From the NCBI GenBank assembly GCA_030451965.1, contig JAKDNE010000118.1, positions 1 through 8,856 on the forward strand: DNA of 8,856 nt, written 5' to 3'. The notes under the pieces are model-generated. The model saw nothing but the letters and a program-made list of their open reading frames with translations. It made no database searches and was not told where the DNA came from. Numbering within the stretch: position 1 is the first letter of the stretch; each line of letters opens with the position of its first letter. The position numbers and the translations under genes are program-made. Of this stretch, positions 1 to 6,424 are shown piece after piece. Source of the stretch: Brachybacterium sp. GTDB lineage: Bacteria > Actinomycetota > Actinomycetes > Actinomycetales > Dermabacteraceae.

Positions 1-666
1 GACGTCGCCGATCTGGCGGCGCATGCCGGGTACAGCCCCTTCCACTTCACCCGGATCTTCAGCGCCCGCCTGGGGATCGGTCCCGGCCAGTACCTCACCG
101 CCCTGCGGATCGATGCGGCGAAGCGGATGCTGCTGGAGAACGACGAGGCCGTGATCGACGTGGCCAGTGCCGTCGGCTTCGATTCGCTCTCGAGCTTCAG
201 CCGCCGCTTCCGCAGCACGGTCGGGGTCGCGCCGGGGCAGCTGCGCCGCCTCGCCGACCGGATCAGCGACCGGCCACCGCGCCCCTTCGCGCTGCTGCGC
301 CCGCACCCGCAGTGGATCCGCGTGCATCTGTCCCTGCCCGACGCAGCGCAGCTGCGCGGAGATGCCTCGGTGTGGGTGGGCTGGTACCCGCGGCCGGCAC
401 CGATCGGGCTCCCCCTCTCGGGCGTCCTCGTCTCCGGCGTCCCCCACCTCGACCTGCCGCTGTGCGCAGGCGCGCCGTTCCTGCTCGGCTTCTTGGTGCC
501 CGCGCACGCGGACCCGCTGGACATGCTGGTGCCCGAGCAGCCCGTGGTGGCCGTGCACCCGACACCGCTCACCGCGACGGCCGAGGTGACGCTCGAGTTC
601 ACCGCGGATGGGTCGGCGGTGCGGCCGCCCCTGCTCTCCGCTCTGCCGAGCCTCTACCTCCGGTGA
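1..666 (+). CDS. AraC-family transcriptional regulator, 5' end cut by window edge
   Basis: The reading frame is open from base 1 to the TGA at 664-666, giving 221 visible residues; the true start lies to the left. Residues 1-25 are the end of a first helix-turn-helix (DLAAHAGYSPFHFTRIFS), and residues 53-80 form the second (DVASAVGFDSLSSFSRRFR, then the family-typical GVAPGQ). Together these are the paired HTH of AraC/XylS DNA-binding domains. In most AraC proteins this domain is at the C terminus, but here about 125 residues follow (97-221) that I do not recognise. That tail is rich in Pro, Leu and Val and could be a ligand-binding domain or something else; its function is unknown. Target genes cannot be told from the window. 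The VOC gene lies 127 nt downstream on the same strand and is a possible but unproven target. The family call is secure; the role is not. Confidence 0.93.
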   Translation, partial: DVADLAAHAGYSPFHFTRIFSARLGIGPGQYLTALRIDAAKRMLLENDEAVIDVASAVGFDSLSSFSRRFRSTVGVAPGQLRRLADRISDRPPRPFALLRPHPQWIRVHLSLPDAAQLRGDASVWVGWYPRPAPIGLPLSGVLVSGVPHLDLPLCAGAPFLLGFLVPAHADPLDMLVPEQPVVAVHPTPLTATAEVTLEFTADGSAVRPPLLSALPSLYLR

Positions 667-683
667 GTCCGGGGAGCCGCCGG

Positions 684-698
684 GCCGACGGCGTCGGC
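684..698 (+). terminator. Short GC hairpin after the AraC gene (possible terminator)
   Basis: GCCGAC-GGC-GTCGGC forms a perfect 6-bp stem with a 3-nt loop, 18 nt after the AraC stop codon. There is no T-tract, so it is at best a weak or Rho-assisted stop. In DNA this rich in G+C, such short hairpins also arise by chance. Confidence 0.3.
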
Positions 699-743
699 AC
701 CGTACTGCGCAGGATCGGACACACCTGCGTGCCCCGCCCCCTC

Positions 744-749
744 TAGGTT
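744..749 (+). promoter_or_regulatory. Candidate -10 element for the VOC gene
   Basis: TAGGTT fits the actinobacterial TAnnnT -10 pattern and would place the transcript start near 756, leaving a leader of about 38 nt. No good -35 is correctly spaced: the nearest, CGGACA at 716-721, is 22 nt away. The call rests on the -10 alone. If it is real, the VOC gene is transcribed independently of the AraC gene. Confidence 0.3.
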
Positions 750-793
750 GGGAGCACCAGGGCCCCCGGGTCCACCGCACCCCAGGAGGAATC

Positions 794-1591
794 ATGACCC
801 GCACCACCGGCACCAGCACCTGGCTCGATCTCAGCATCACCGACACCGACACCGCGAAGGCCTTCTACGGCGGTCTGTTCGGCTGGGAGTTCGAGGACCT
901 CGGCGAGAGCTTCAACCACTACCACCTCATCCGCAACGGCGGCGCCCTGGTGGGCGGGCTGATGAACGTTTCGGGCATGACCTGCCCGACCGGGGATCCG
1001 CTGCCGCCCGAATGGGGTGTCTACCTTGCCGTCGACGATGCGGACGCCCGCACCGCGAGGGCGACGGCGGCCGGCGGCACGGGCATCGTCCCGCCCGACG
1101 CGATCAGCGACTCGGGGCGGATGTCGGTCGTCCTCGACGCCACCGGTGCACCCATCGGCCTGTGGCAGGCCGGGACCCTCGAGGGCTACGAGTTCACAGG
1201 AAGGCCCGGCTCGCCCGTGTGGTTCGAGCTGATGACGCACAAGTACGACGAGGCCGCCGCGTTCTACACCGAGGTGTTCGACGCCCAGCTGGTGCCGATG
1301 GAGGAGGAGATGTCCGGGCCGGACTTCCGCTACGCCACCAATGGTCCCGGCGAGAGCGCGAGCTGGGGGCTGTGCGACGCGACGGGCATGATGCCCGAGG
1401 ACGCCACCGGCTGGCGCGTCTACCTGGGCGTGCAGTCGAGCGACGCGGCGATCGCGCGGGTGAAGGAGCTCGGCGGCACGGTGCTGGATGGCCCCACGCC
1501 CTCCCCCTTCGGGACGATCGCGACGATCGCCGATCCCGAGGGCGCGACCTTCCAGATCAGCGCGATGGGCGAGGCCGCGCACGAGGGATGA
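794..1591 (+). CDS. Two-domain VOC/glyoxalase-fold protein (Cfp30B-like)
   Basis: This gene encodes 265 residues. The start at 794 is fixed by a strong Shine-Dalgarno AGGAGGA at 784-790, and the open frame upstream of it is non-coding. Two tandem VOC (vicinal oxygen chelate) modules are visible. The first opens with WLDLSITD near residue 10, followed by AKAFYGGLFGWEF. The second opens with VWFELMTHKYDEAAAFYTEVF near residue 142 and ends with DPEGATFQIS near 250. Length and motifs, including the wording around RMSVVLDATGAPIGLWQAG, closely resemble mycobacterial 27-kDa antigen Cfp30B (Rv0577) and streptomycete relatives annotated as glyoxalase or hydroxylase. The substrate is unknown. The fold suits metal-dependent lyases, dioxygenases and resistance or binding proteins. 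The protein is probably cytoplasmic, as no signal peptide is seen. The gene converges on the MDR oxidoreductase gene, with the large hairpin at 1636-1720 between them. Confidence 0.9.
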   Translation: MTRTTGTSTWLDLSITDTDTAKAFYGGLFGWEFEDLGESFNHYHLIRNGGALVGGLMNVSGMTCPTGDPLPPEWGVYLAVDDADARTARATAAGGTGIVPPDAISDSGRMSVVLDATGAPIGLWQAGTLEGYEFTGRPGSPVWFELMTHKYDEAAAFYTEVFDAQLVPMEEEMSGPDFRYATNGPGESASWGLCDATGMMPEDATGWRVYLGVQSSDAAIARVKELGGTVLDGPTPSPFGTIATIADPEGATFQISAMGEAAHEG

Positions 1592-1635
1592 GTCCCGGCC
1601 GACGAAGCGGGTGATCCCCCGGCCCGTCCCGGGGC

Positions 1636-1720
1636 CGCAGACGAGGACCGGCCCCCCCCCCCGCGGGGCGGGGCCGCCCGGGGGGGGCAAGGGGGCGGGG
1701 CCGGGCCGTCCTCGTCTGCG
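1636..1720. terminator. Large inverted repeat between convergent genes, likely bidirectional terminator
   Basis: CGCAGACGAGGAC at 1636-1648 is perfectly repeated in inverse at 1708-1720 (GTCCTCGTCTGCG), giving a 13-bp stem. The 59-nt interior can pair further, for example CGGCCCC at 1649-1655 with GGGGCCG at 1697-1703. The right arm ends 4 nt from the stop codon of the MDR gene on the - strand, and the left arm begins 44 nt after the VOC stop on the + strand. This position suits a terminator shared by both transcripts. Neither side has a T-tract, which is common for actinobacterial terminators. The interior holds an 11-C run (1652-1662) and an 8-G run (1680-1687). Confidence 0.65.
1665..1700 (+). 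other. G-quadruplex-type motif
   Basis: Five G-runs of 4 or more lie in 36 nt on the + strand: 1665-1668, 1670-1673, 1680-1687, 1691-1695 and 1697-1700. The loops between them are 1, 6, 3 and 1 nt. This satisfies the usual G4 rule (four or more runs, loops of 1-7) with margin. It would be present in the 3' untranslated RNA of the VOC gene, and the complementary strand is C-rich. The hairpin pairing at 1636-1720 competes with the quadruplex fold, so which forms is not known. Confidence 0.6.
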
Positions 1721-1724
1721 AAGG

Positions 1725-2648
1725 TCAGCGGGTCGGATCGATGAGGAGCTTGCCGGAGGGCGAGCCCTCCATGCTGGCCTCGAAGGCCGTCGCCACCTCG
1801 GCGAGCGGGAAGGTCCGGTCCACATCCACATGGAGGATCCCGCCGGCAACCTTCTCGAGCAGGGTGCGCAGGCGCGCGCCTTCTGGCCGCACCCACACCC
1901 AGCGCCCCCCGGCCTCCTCGACGGTGGGGTCGGCGATCGAGATGTGCCGGCCGCCGTCGGTCAGGACCGCGAGGGTCTCCTCTCGGACCCCGCCCACGAA
2001 GTCCGCGACCGCGCTCACGCCGTCGGGCGCGAGCTCGCGCACCCGCTCGACCAGGCCGTCGCCATAGGCCACCGGGGTGACGCCGATGACCCGCAGCGTC
2101 TCGTGGTTATGGGCGGAGGCGGTGCCGATCACGGTGGCTCCCCGCTCCCGCGCCAGCTGCGCGGCGAGGTAGCCGACGCCTCCGGACGCGGCATGGATCA
2201 GCAGGGTGTCCTCACCGGTCAGCTCCAGGGTGTCGAGGCTCCGCAGCGCCGTCAGGCCGGTCAGCGGCAGGCCCGCGGCGGCGTCGAAGCCCACGTCGTC
2301 CGGGATCGCGGCCACCGAGGGCGCTGGCAGCATCACGTACTCGGCGAAGGTGCCGCCGTGGATGATGTCCTTGCGCCCGTAGGAGGCGACGCGGTCACCG
2401 GGGGCGAACTCCGGGGTGTCGGGGCCGACGGCCTCGACCACACCGGCCACGTCCCAGCCGGGGATGGCGGGGAAGACGGCATCGATGAGGGGATCGAGGC
2501 CACCGCCCATCACCTTCCAGTCGACGGGATTCACGGAGGCGCGCTCCACCCGGATCAGCACCGTGCCCGGGCCGACCTTCGGCTGGGGGACGTCGGAGAG
2601 CTGCAGGATGGAGGGGCCGCCGTACTGGGAATAGGTCATTGCACGCAT
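1725..2648 (-). CDS. Zinc-independent MDR-family NAD(P)H oxidoreductase (quinone oxidoreductase-like)
   Basis: This gene encodes 307 residues, a normal length for the quinone oxidoreductase branch of the medium-chain dehydrogenase/reductase family. The N-terminal GroES-like domain shows SVNPVDWKV (38-46), PAIPGWDVAGVVEAVG (60-75) and FAPGDRVASYG (81-91). The Rossmann domain shows IHAASGGVGYLAAQLA (151-166), whose GGVG binds the dinucleotide, followed by GATVIGTAS. The structural-zinc cysteine cluster and catalytic-zinc ligands of alcohol dehydrogenases are absent, pointing to NADPH-dependent reduction of quinones or enones. The exact substrate is unknown. The start at 2648 is the first ATG; a second ATG three codons in (2639) is possible. 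Neither has a clear Shine-Dalgarno, since the upstream sequence reads GCCTCCACC. The gene diverges from the flavin reductase gene and may share its intergenic control region. Confidence 0.9.
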   Translation of the reverse strand: MRAMTYSQYGGPSILQLSDVPQPKVGPGTVLIRVERASVNPVDWKVMGGGLDPLIDAVFPAIPGWDVAGVVEAVGPDTPEFAPGDRVASYGRKDIIHGGTFAEYVMLPAPSVAAIPDDVGFDAAAGLPLTGLTALRSLDTLELTGEDTLLIHAASGGVGYLAAQLARERGATVIGTASAHNHETLRVIGVTPVAYGDGLVERVRELAPDGVSAVADFVGGVREETLAVLTDGGRHISIADPTVEEAGGRWVWVRPEGARLRTLLEKVAGGILHVDVDRTFPLAEVATAFEASMEGSPSGKLLIDPTR

Positions 2649-2660
2649 GGTGGAGGCAAC

Positions 2661-2678
2661 GCGTCACGGCGGCGACGC
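2661..2678. promoter_or_regulatory. Short inverted repeat next to the MDR start (possible operator)
   Basis: GCGTC (2661-2665) and GACGC (2674-2678) form 5-bp arms with an 8-nt spacer, 13 nt upstream of the MDR start codon. The position fits a repressor site controlling the divergent pair, but the arms are short and the G+C is high, so chance is a real alternative. Confidence 0.2.
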
Positions 2679-2751
2679 ATTCCCGCAGGCCGGGTGGAAC
2701 ACCGCACAGGGGACGACGTCTGGTGCGGGAGGTCTCGCGAGGGTCCGGACC

Positions 2752-2780
2752 TGCACTGTCTGCCGCGCGAGGCTTACAGT
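2752..2780 (+). promoter_or_regulatory. Predicted leaderless promoter of the flavin reductase gene
   Basis: TACAGT at 2775-2780 fits the TAnnnT -10 pattern and ends 7 nt before the ATG at 2788, so transcription would begin at or next to the start codon. A weak -35-like TGCACT (2752-2757) lies 17 nt upstream. The sequence just before the ATG (GTGAAAGCC) has no Shine-Dalgarno, which agrees with leaderless translation. CACTGT (2754-2759) and ACAGTG (2776-2781) form an inverted repeat with centres 22 bp apart, about two helical turns. It straddles the promoter and may be an operator. Confidence 0.5.
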
Positions 2781-2787
2781 GAAAGCC

Positions 2788-3282
2788 ATGCTGTCCGATA
2801 TCGCGCTCCGTGATGCGTTCTCCCTCTTCCCGCAGGGCATGGTCCTGGTGGCCGCAGAGATCGGTGGAGTCCGCCACGGACTGATCGCCTCCACCTTCAC
2901 CGTCGGCGTCTCCCTGGATCCACCGCTGGTCTCCCTCGCGGTGCAGCACAGCTCGAAGACCTGGCCGACCCTGTACGAGCACGGCCACCTCGGGGCCACG
3001 GTGCTGGGCCGCAACCAGGCCCCGTTCGCCCGCCAACTCGCATCCACGGAGCGCGAGCGCCGCTTCGACGGGATCGACGTGACGGTGGATCCGCACGGCG
3101 CGCTCACCCTGCAGCACGCTCCAGCGTGGATGACGGTGCAGGTATACGACCATATGCGGGCTGGGGACCACGACCTGGTGCTGCTCGAGGTGCTCTCCGT
3201 CGGCAGCGTGCCGGAGGCCGAGGCGGTGGTCTTCCACGGCAGTCGCTTCAAGGCGCTGGTGCGCGAGGATCCGGGCTCCTGA
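2788..3282 (+). CDS. Flavin reductase-like FMN-binding protein
   Basis: This gene encodes 164 residues, matching the single-domain flavin reductase/DIM6-NTAB family (150-180 residues). Family motifs are FPQGMVLVAAE (14-24, equivalent to the usual FPTGVTVVT), GLIASTFTVGVSLDPPLVSLAV (31-52, the FMN phosphate and isoalloxazine-binding stretch), KTWPTL (57-62) and a C-terminal HGSRFKAL. Such proteins reduce free FMN or FAD with NAD(P)H, often for a partner monooxygenase; others are stand-alone reductases. No monooxygenase gene is in the window, so the partner is unknown. The start at 2788 was chosen because the family N terminus begins there and a -10 element sits directly upstream. The open frame extends left to 2647, but that part has no family similarity. 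The gene is divergent from the MDR oxidoreductase gene, so both may serve redox stress or reduction of the same compound class. Confidence 0.88.
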   Translation: MLSDIALRDAFSLFPQGMVLVAAEIGGVRHGLIASTFTVGVSLDPPLVSLAVQHSSKTWPTLYEHGHLGATVLGRNQAPFARQLASTERERRFDGIDVTVDPHGALTLQHAPAWMTVQVYDHMRAGDHDLVLLEVLSVGSVPEAEAVVFHGSRFKALVREDPGS

Positions 3283-3306
3283 CTCCCCGCGCGCCCGGGC
3301 ATGCGC

Positions 3307-4968
3307 TCAGCGCTCGTGGAGCTGCCCCGCCTCGAGATGCCAGCGGCGGTCGGTGCGCACCATCTGCAGCATGCGCCGGTCGTGGGTGACCAGCAGAAGC
3401 GTGCCCTGGTAGCTCTCCAGCGCCTGCTCGAGCTGCTCGATGGCGGGCAGATCGAGGTGGTTGGTGGGCTCGTCGAGCACCAGCAGGTTCACGCCGCGGG
3501 CCTGCAGCAGGGCGAGCGCGGCGCGGGTCCGCTCCCCTGGTGAGAGCTCGGCGGCGGCCCGGCCCACGTGGTCGGCCCGCAGCCCGAACTTCGCCAGCAG
3601 GGTGCGCACCTCCGCGGGCGGCAGCTCGGGCAGCTGCGCCTCGATGACGTCGGCCAATGGTGCAGAGCCGACGAATAACGAGCGGGCCTGGTCGATCTCG
3701 CCGATCCGCACGCTCGTACCGAGCGAGGCGGAGCCCTCGTCGACCTCGCGGATACCCAGCAGCGCCCGCAGCAGGGTCGTCTTCCCGGCTCCGTTGGGCC
3801 CGGTGATCCCGATCCGCTCCCCGGCGCCCACCTGGACCGAGACCGGGCCGAGAGTGAAGTCGCCCTGCCGCACCACGGCGCCGGAGAGCGTCGCGACCAC
3901 AGCGCTGGAGCGCGGGGCGGCTCCGATCGAGAACTGGAGCTGCCATTCCTTGCGGGGCTCCTCGACCTCGTCGAGCCGCGCGATCCGGCTCTCCATCTGC
4001 CGCACCTTGCGTGCCTGCTTCTCGCTGGACTCGGACTGTGCGCGGCGGCGGAGCTTGTCGTTGTCCGGGGATTTCTTCATCGCGTTGCGCACGCCCTGGC
4101 TGGACCATTCGCGCTGGGTGCGGGCCCGGGAGACCAGATCGGTCTTGGTCGCGGCGAACTGGTCGTACTGCTCGCGGGCATGGCGGCACACGGTCGCGCG
4201 CTCCTCGAGGTAGGCGTCGTACCCGCCGCCGTAGAGGCGGTGGGAGTGCTGGGCGAGATCGAGCTCGAGCACCTCGGTGACGCAGCGGGAGAGGAACTCG
4301 CGGTCGTGGCTGACCAGCACCACTGCTCCGCGCAGTCCCTGCACGAAGGTCTCCAGCCGTCGCAGACCATCGAGGTCGAGGTCATTGGTGGGCTCATCCA
4401 GCAGCACCAGGTCGAAGCGGCTCAGCAGCAGCGCGGCCAGCCCCACCCGGGCGGCCTGGCCCCCGGACAGGGCCGTCATCGTGGTCCGGCCCAGCTCGTT
4501 CTCCGCGAACGGCAGCCCGAGCTCCGCGAGCACCATCGGGATCCGCTCCTCGAGATCGGCGGCCCCGCTGGCGAGCCAGCGCTCCAGGGCGGCCGAGTAG
4601 ACGTCGGCCGGATCAGAGCCGCCGCGTGGCGCGGCGTGCTCGAGAGCGGCCGCTGCGGCGTCCATCTCGACGGTGGCCTGCGCGCAGCCGGTGCGACGGG
4701 CGATGTATCCGGCGACGGTCTCTCCCGCCCTGCGCTCGTGCTCCTGCGGCAGCCAGCCCACGAAGGCATCCGACGGGGAGAGGGAGACCGTCCCGCCGTG
4801 CGGTGCATCGACCCCGCCCAGCAGCCGCAGCAGCGTGGACTTGCCCGAGCCGTTGGCGCCGACCACGCCGATCACGTCGCCTGGGGCGACGGTGAGATCC
4901 ACCCCGTCGAACAGGACGCGGTGGCCGTACCCGCCGGAGAGGCCATGTGCGACGAGGGTGGCGGTCAT
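3307..4968 (-). CDS. ABC-F family ATPase (two ABC domains, no membrane domain)
   Basis: This gene encodes 553 residues with two ABC ATPase domains and no transmembrane segments. Domain 1 has Walker A GANGSGKST (37-45), signature LSGGQ (167-171), Walker B LVLLDEPTN with catalytic E192, and switch H221. Domain 2 has Walker A GPNGAGKTT (390-398), signature LSPGE (475-479), LLVLDEPTN with E500, and H529. A charged, helix-prone linker (about 255-345, rich in Arg, Lys and Glu) matches the ABC-F interdomain arm that reaches the ribosomal P/E-site tRNA. ABC-F proteins act on the ribosome, either as housekeeping translation factors or as protection against peptidyl-transferase-binding antibiotics; sequence alone does not say which. 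The start at 4968 has GGGAG 9 nt upstream (4978-4982). Longer upstream frame overlaps efeB and is not protein-like. It lies 82 nt after efeB on the same strand and converges with the flavin reductase gene (24-nt gap). Confidence 0.93.
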   Translation of the reverse strand: MTATLVAHGLSGGYGHRVLFDGVDLTVAPGDVIGVVGANGSGKSTLLRLLGGVDAPHGGTVSLSPSDAFVGWLPQEHERRAGETVAGYIARRTGCAQATVEMDAAAAALEHAAPRGGSDPADVYSAALERWLASGAADLEERIPMVLAELGLPFAENELGRTTMTALSGGQAARVGLAALLLSRFDLVLLDEPTNDLDLDGLRRLETFVQGLRGAVVLVSHDREFLSRCVTEVLELDLAQHSHRLYGGGYDAYLEERATVCRHAREQYDQFAATKTDLVSRARTQREWSSQGVRNAMKKSPDNDKLRRRAQSESSEKQARKVRQMESRIARLDEVEEPRKEWQLQFSIGAAPRSSAVVATLSGAVVRQGDFTLGPVSVQVGAGERIGITGPNGAGKTTLLRALLGIREVDEGSASLGTSVRIGEIDQARSLFVGSAPLADVIEAQLPELPPAEVRTLLAKFGLRADHVGRAAAELSPGERTRAALALLQARGVNLLVLDEPTNHLDLPAIEQLEQALESYQGTLLLVTHDRRMLQMVRTDRRWHLEAGQLHER

Positions 4969-5050
4969 CCCGGCATTCTCCCACCGTCCGCGAGCACCCC
5001 TCGCACCGACGCCGCGGCCTGCGCTGTGCCGGGACAGACCCAGCTGCTGC

Positions 5051-6424
5051 TCAGCCCAGCAGCGCCTGCCCGAACATGGTGTCCTTCGCGCCCACTCCGG
5101 GAAGCACGACGAACATGGCGGAGGCGACGTGGCGCAGGTACTCCTCGAGCGCATCGGTGGTGACCATCCGGTCCAGGATCGGGAAGAAGGACTCTCGCGG
5201 GTCACGGACATAGGCGACGAAGAACAGGCCGGCGTCGATGCGCCCCAGGGAATCGCTGCCCTCGGTGAAGTTGTAGCCGCGCCGCAGCATGCGAGCACCC
5301 TTGTTGCCGTGCGGGGAGACGATGCGGATGTGCGCATCGCGCGCGATGGCGGGGCCGCCGTCCGCGGTGGCGGCGAAGTCGGGGTCGATGAACTCGTCGG
5401 TCCCGGAGGTGGGGTCCGCCGTCGACAGCGGCGCACCGAAGCGCTTGTCGCGCCCGATGATGTCGTGCTGCTCGACCAGTCGCAGCCGGTCCCAGGTCTC
5501 CAGGTTCATCCGGATCTTGCGGATCATCATGTAGGAGCCGCCGGCCAGATGGGCCCCGCCGGAGTCCTCGCCGGAGATCCACAGCTGCTTCGCGAGCTCC
5601 TCGGCGCCATCCTCCTGCTTGAGATTGTTGGTGCCGTCCTTGTACCCGAACAGGTTCCGCGGCGTCTCCTGCGTCGTCGAGGTGGAGGAGGTGCGCCCGT
5701 ATCCCATCTGCGTCCACCGCAGTGCGGCGGTGCCGACGGCGATCCGGGTGAGGTTGCGGATGGCGTGCATGGCGACCTGCGCATCGTCGGCGCAGGCCTG
5801 GATGACCAGGTCGCCGTCGGAGCGTTCGGCCTGCAGCGCTTCCCCGGCGAAGCGGGGGACGCCTGCGGCCAGGGCCTCGGGCATGCGGTCCGCGATCCCG
5901 AAGCGGTCCTCCCCCTCGGCGTCGACGAAGAAGGAGCGCCCCACCCCGACGGTGATGGTCACCGACGATGTGGGGTACCCCCAGGTCTCGCCGGTGTCGC
6001 GCGGGACGGCCTGGAGGTTCGCAAGCGGTTCGCCGCCGACGAGGCCGCCGGTGCTCATCTGCTCGGCGGCGACCAGCCATTGCTGCATGAGGCGACGCAC
6101 CTCGTCCAGGTCCGTGGTGGTGACGTCGTAGGCGGCGGTGAACAGATAGTCCTGCGCAGGGGTGGTGATGCCCTGCTGGTGCTCGCCGCGCAGGGGGTAG
6201 GCGCGCTCCAGCGGGTCGGCCATGACCGGTTCCTCGGCGCTGGCCCGGCCGCCGGCGAATCCACCGAATCCGCCGAGCATCCCGCCGGCGAGGATCCCGG
6301 CGCCGGCGGCGCTCAGGAGGCCGCGCCGGCCCACGGAGCGCGGTGCCGCCTCCGGCCCGTCCGGCGATGCCTGCGGGGTGCTCGGCTCGGCGTCGGAGGC
6401 GTCGTGCTCGTGTCGCCGGGTCAT
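5051..6424 (-). CDS. efeB: EfeB, Tat-exported DyP-type heme peroxidase of the EfeUOB iron system
   Basis: This gene encodes 457 residues. A long n-region leads to a twin-arginine signal (GRRGLLSAAG, R33-R34) and a Gly/Ala-rich hydrophobic stretch, with likely cleavage after ASA near 61-63, so the protein is secreted folded with its heme. DyP landmarks are present: GYKDG at 260-264 with distal Asp263, proximal heme-ligand His365 in DAHIRIVSP, and the conserved Arg of LRRGYNF (R381 or R382). The C-terminal LDRMVTTDALEEYLRHVASAMFVVLPG is typical of EfeB. In E. coli EfeB is a periplasmic heme peroxidase; oxidation of ferrous iron ahead of uptake or iron release from heme has been proposed for it. 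The start ATG (6424-6422) overlaps the efeO stop TGA (6423-6421) as ATGA, implying translational coupling. It is the third gene of efeU-efeO-efeB, the classical order. Confidence 0.95.
   Translation of the reverse strand: MTRRHEHDASDAEPSTPQASPDGPEAAPRSVGRRGLLSAAGAGILAGGMLGGFGGFAGGRASAEEPVMADPLERAYPLRGEHQQGITTPAQDYLFTAAYDVTTTDLDEVRRLMQQWLVAAEQMSTGGLVGGEPLANLQAVPRDTGETWGYPTSSVTITVGVGRSFFVDAEGEDRFGIADRMPEALAAGVPRFAGEALQAERSDGDLVIQACADDAQVAMHAIRNLTRIAVGTAALRWTQMGYGRTSSTSTTQETPRNLFGYKDGTNNLKQEDGAEELAKQLWISGEDSGGAHLAGGSYMMIRKIRMNLETWDRLRLVEQHDIIGRDKRFGAPLSTADPTSGTDEFIDPDFAATADGGPAIARDAHIRIVSPHGNKGARMLRRGYNFTEGSDSLGRIDAGLFFVAYVRDPRESFFPILDRMVTTDALEEYLRHVASAMFVVLPGVGAKDTMFGQALLG

Noticed and set aside
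743..1849. 368-codon open frame on the - strand across the VOC gene
   Set aside because: Arg/Pro/Gly-rich composition with no domain pattern; it is the antisense shadow of a clear gene in high-GC DNA and runs through the terminator region.
1488..2813. 441-codon open frame on the + strand opposite the MDR gene
   Set aside because: Low-complexity product with no family motifs, opposite a well-supported oxidoreductase gene and running through the G/C hairpin.
3283..3306. Terminator between the flavin reductase and ABC-F stop codons
   Set aside because: Only short self-complementary bits (CCCGGG, GCATGC) occur in 24 nt; no stable stem I would call a terminator.
4969..5050. Terminator or attenuator between efeB and the ABC-F gene
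   Set aside because: I see no stem longer than a few base pairs and no T-tract or leader peptide; nothing supportable by eye.
4969..5436. 156-codon N-terminal extension of the ABC-F frame
   Set aside because: It overlaps the end of efeB, has Ser/Pro/Arg-rich shadow composition, and the ABC-F domain begins properly at the ATG at 4968 with its own Shine-Dalgarno.
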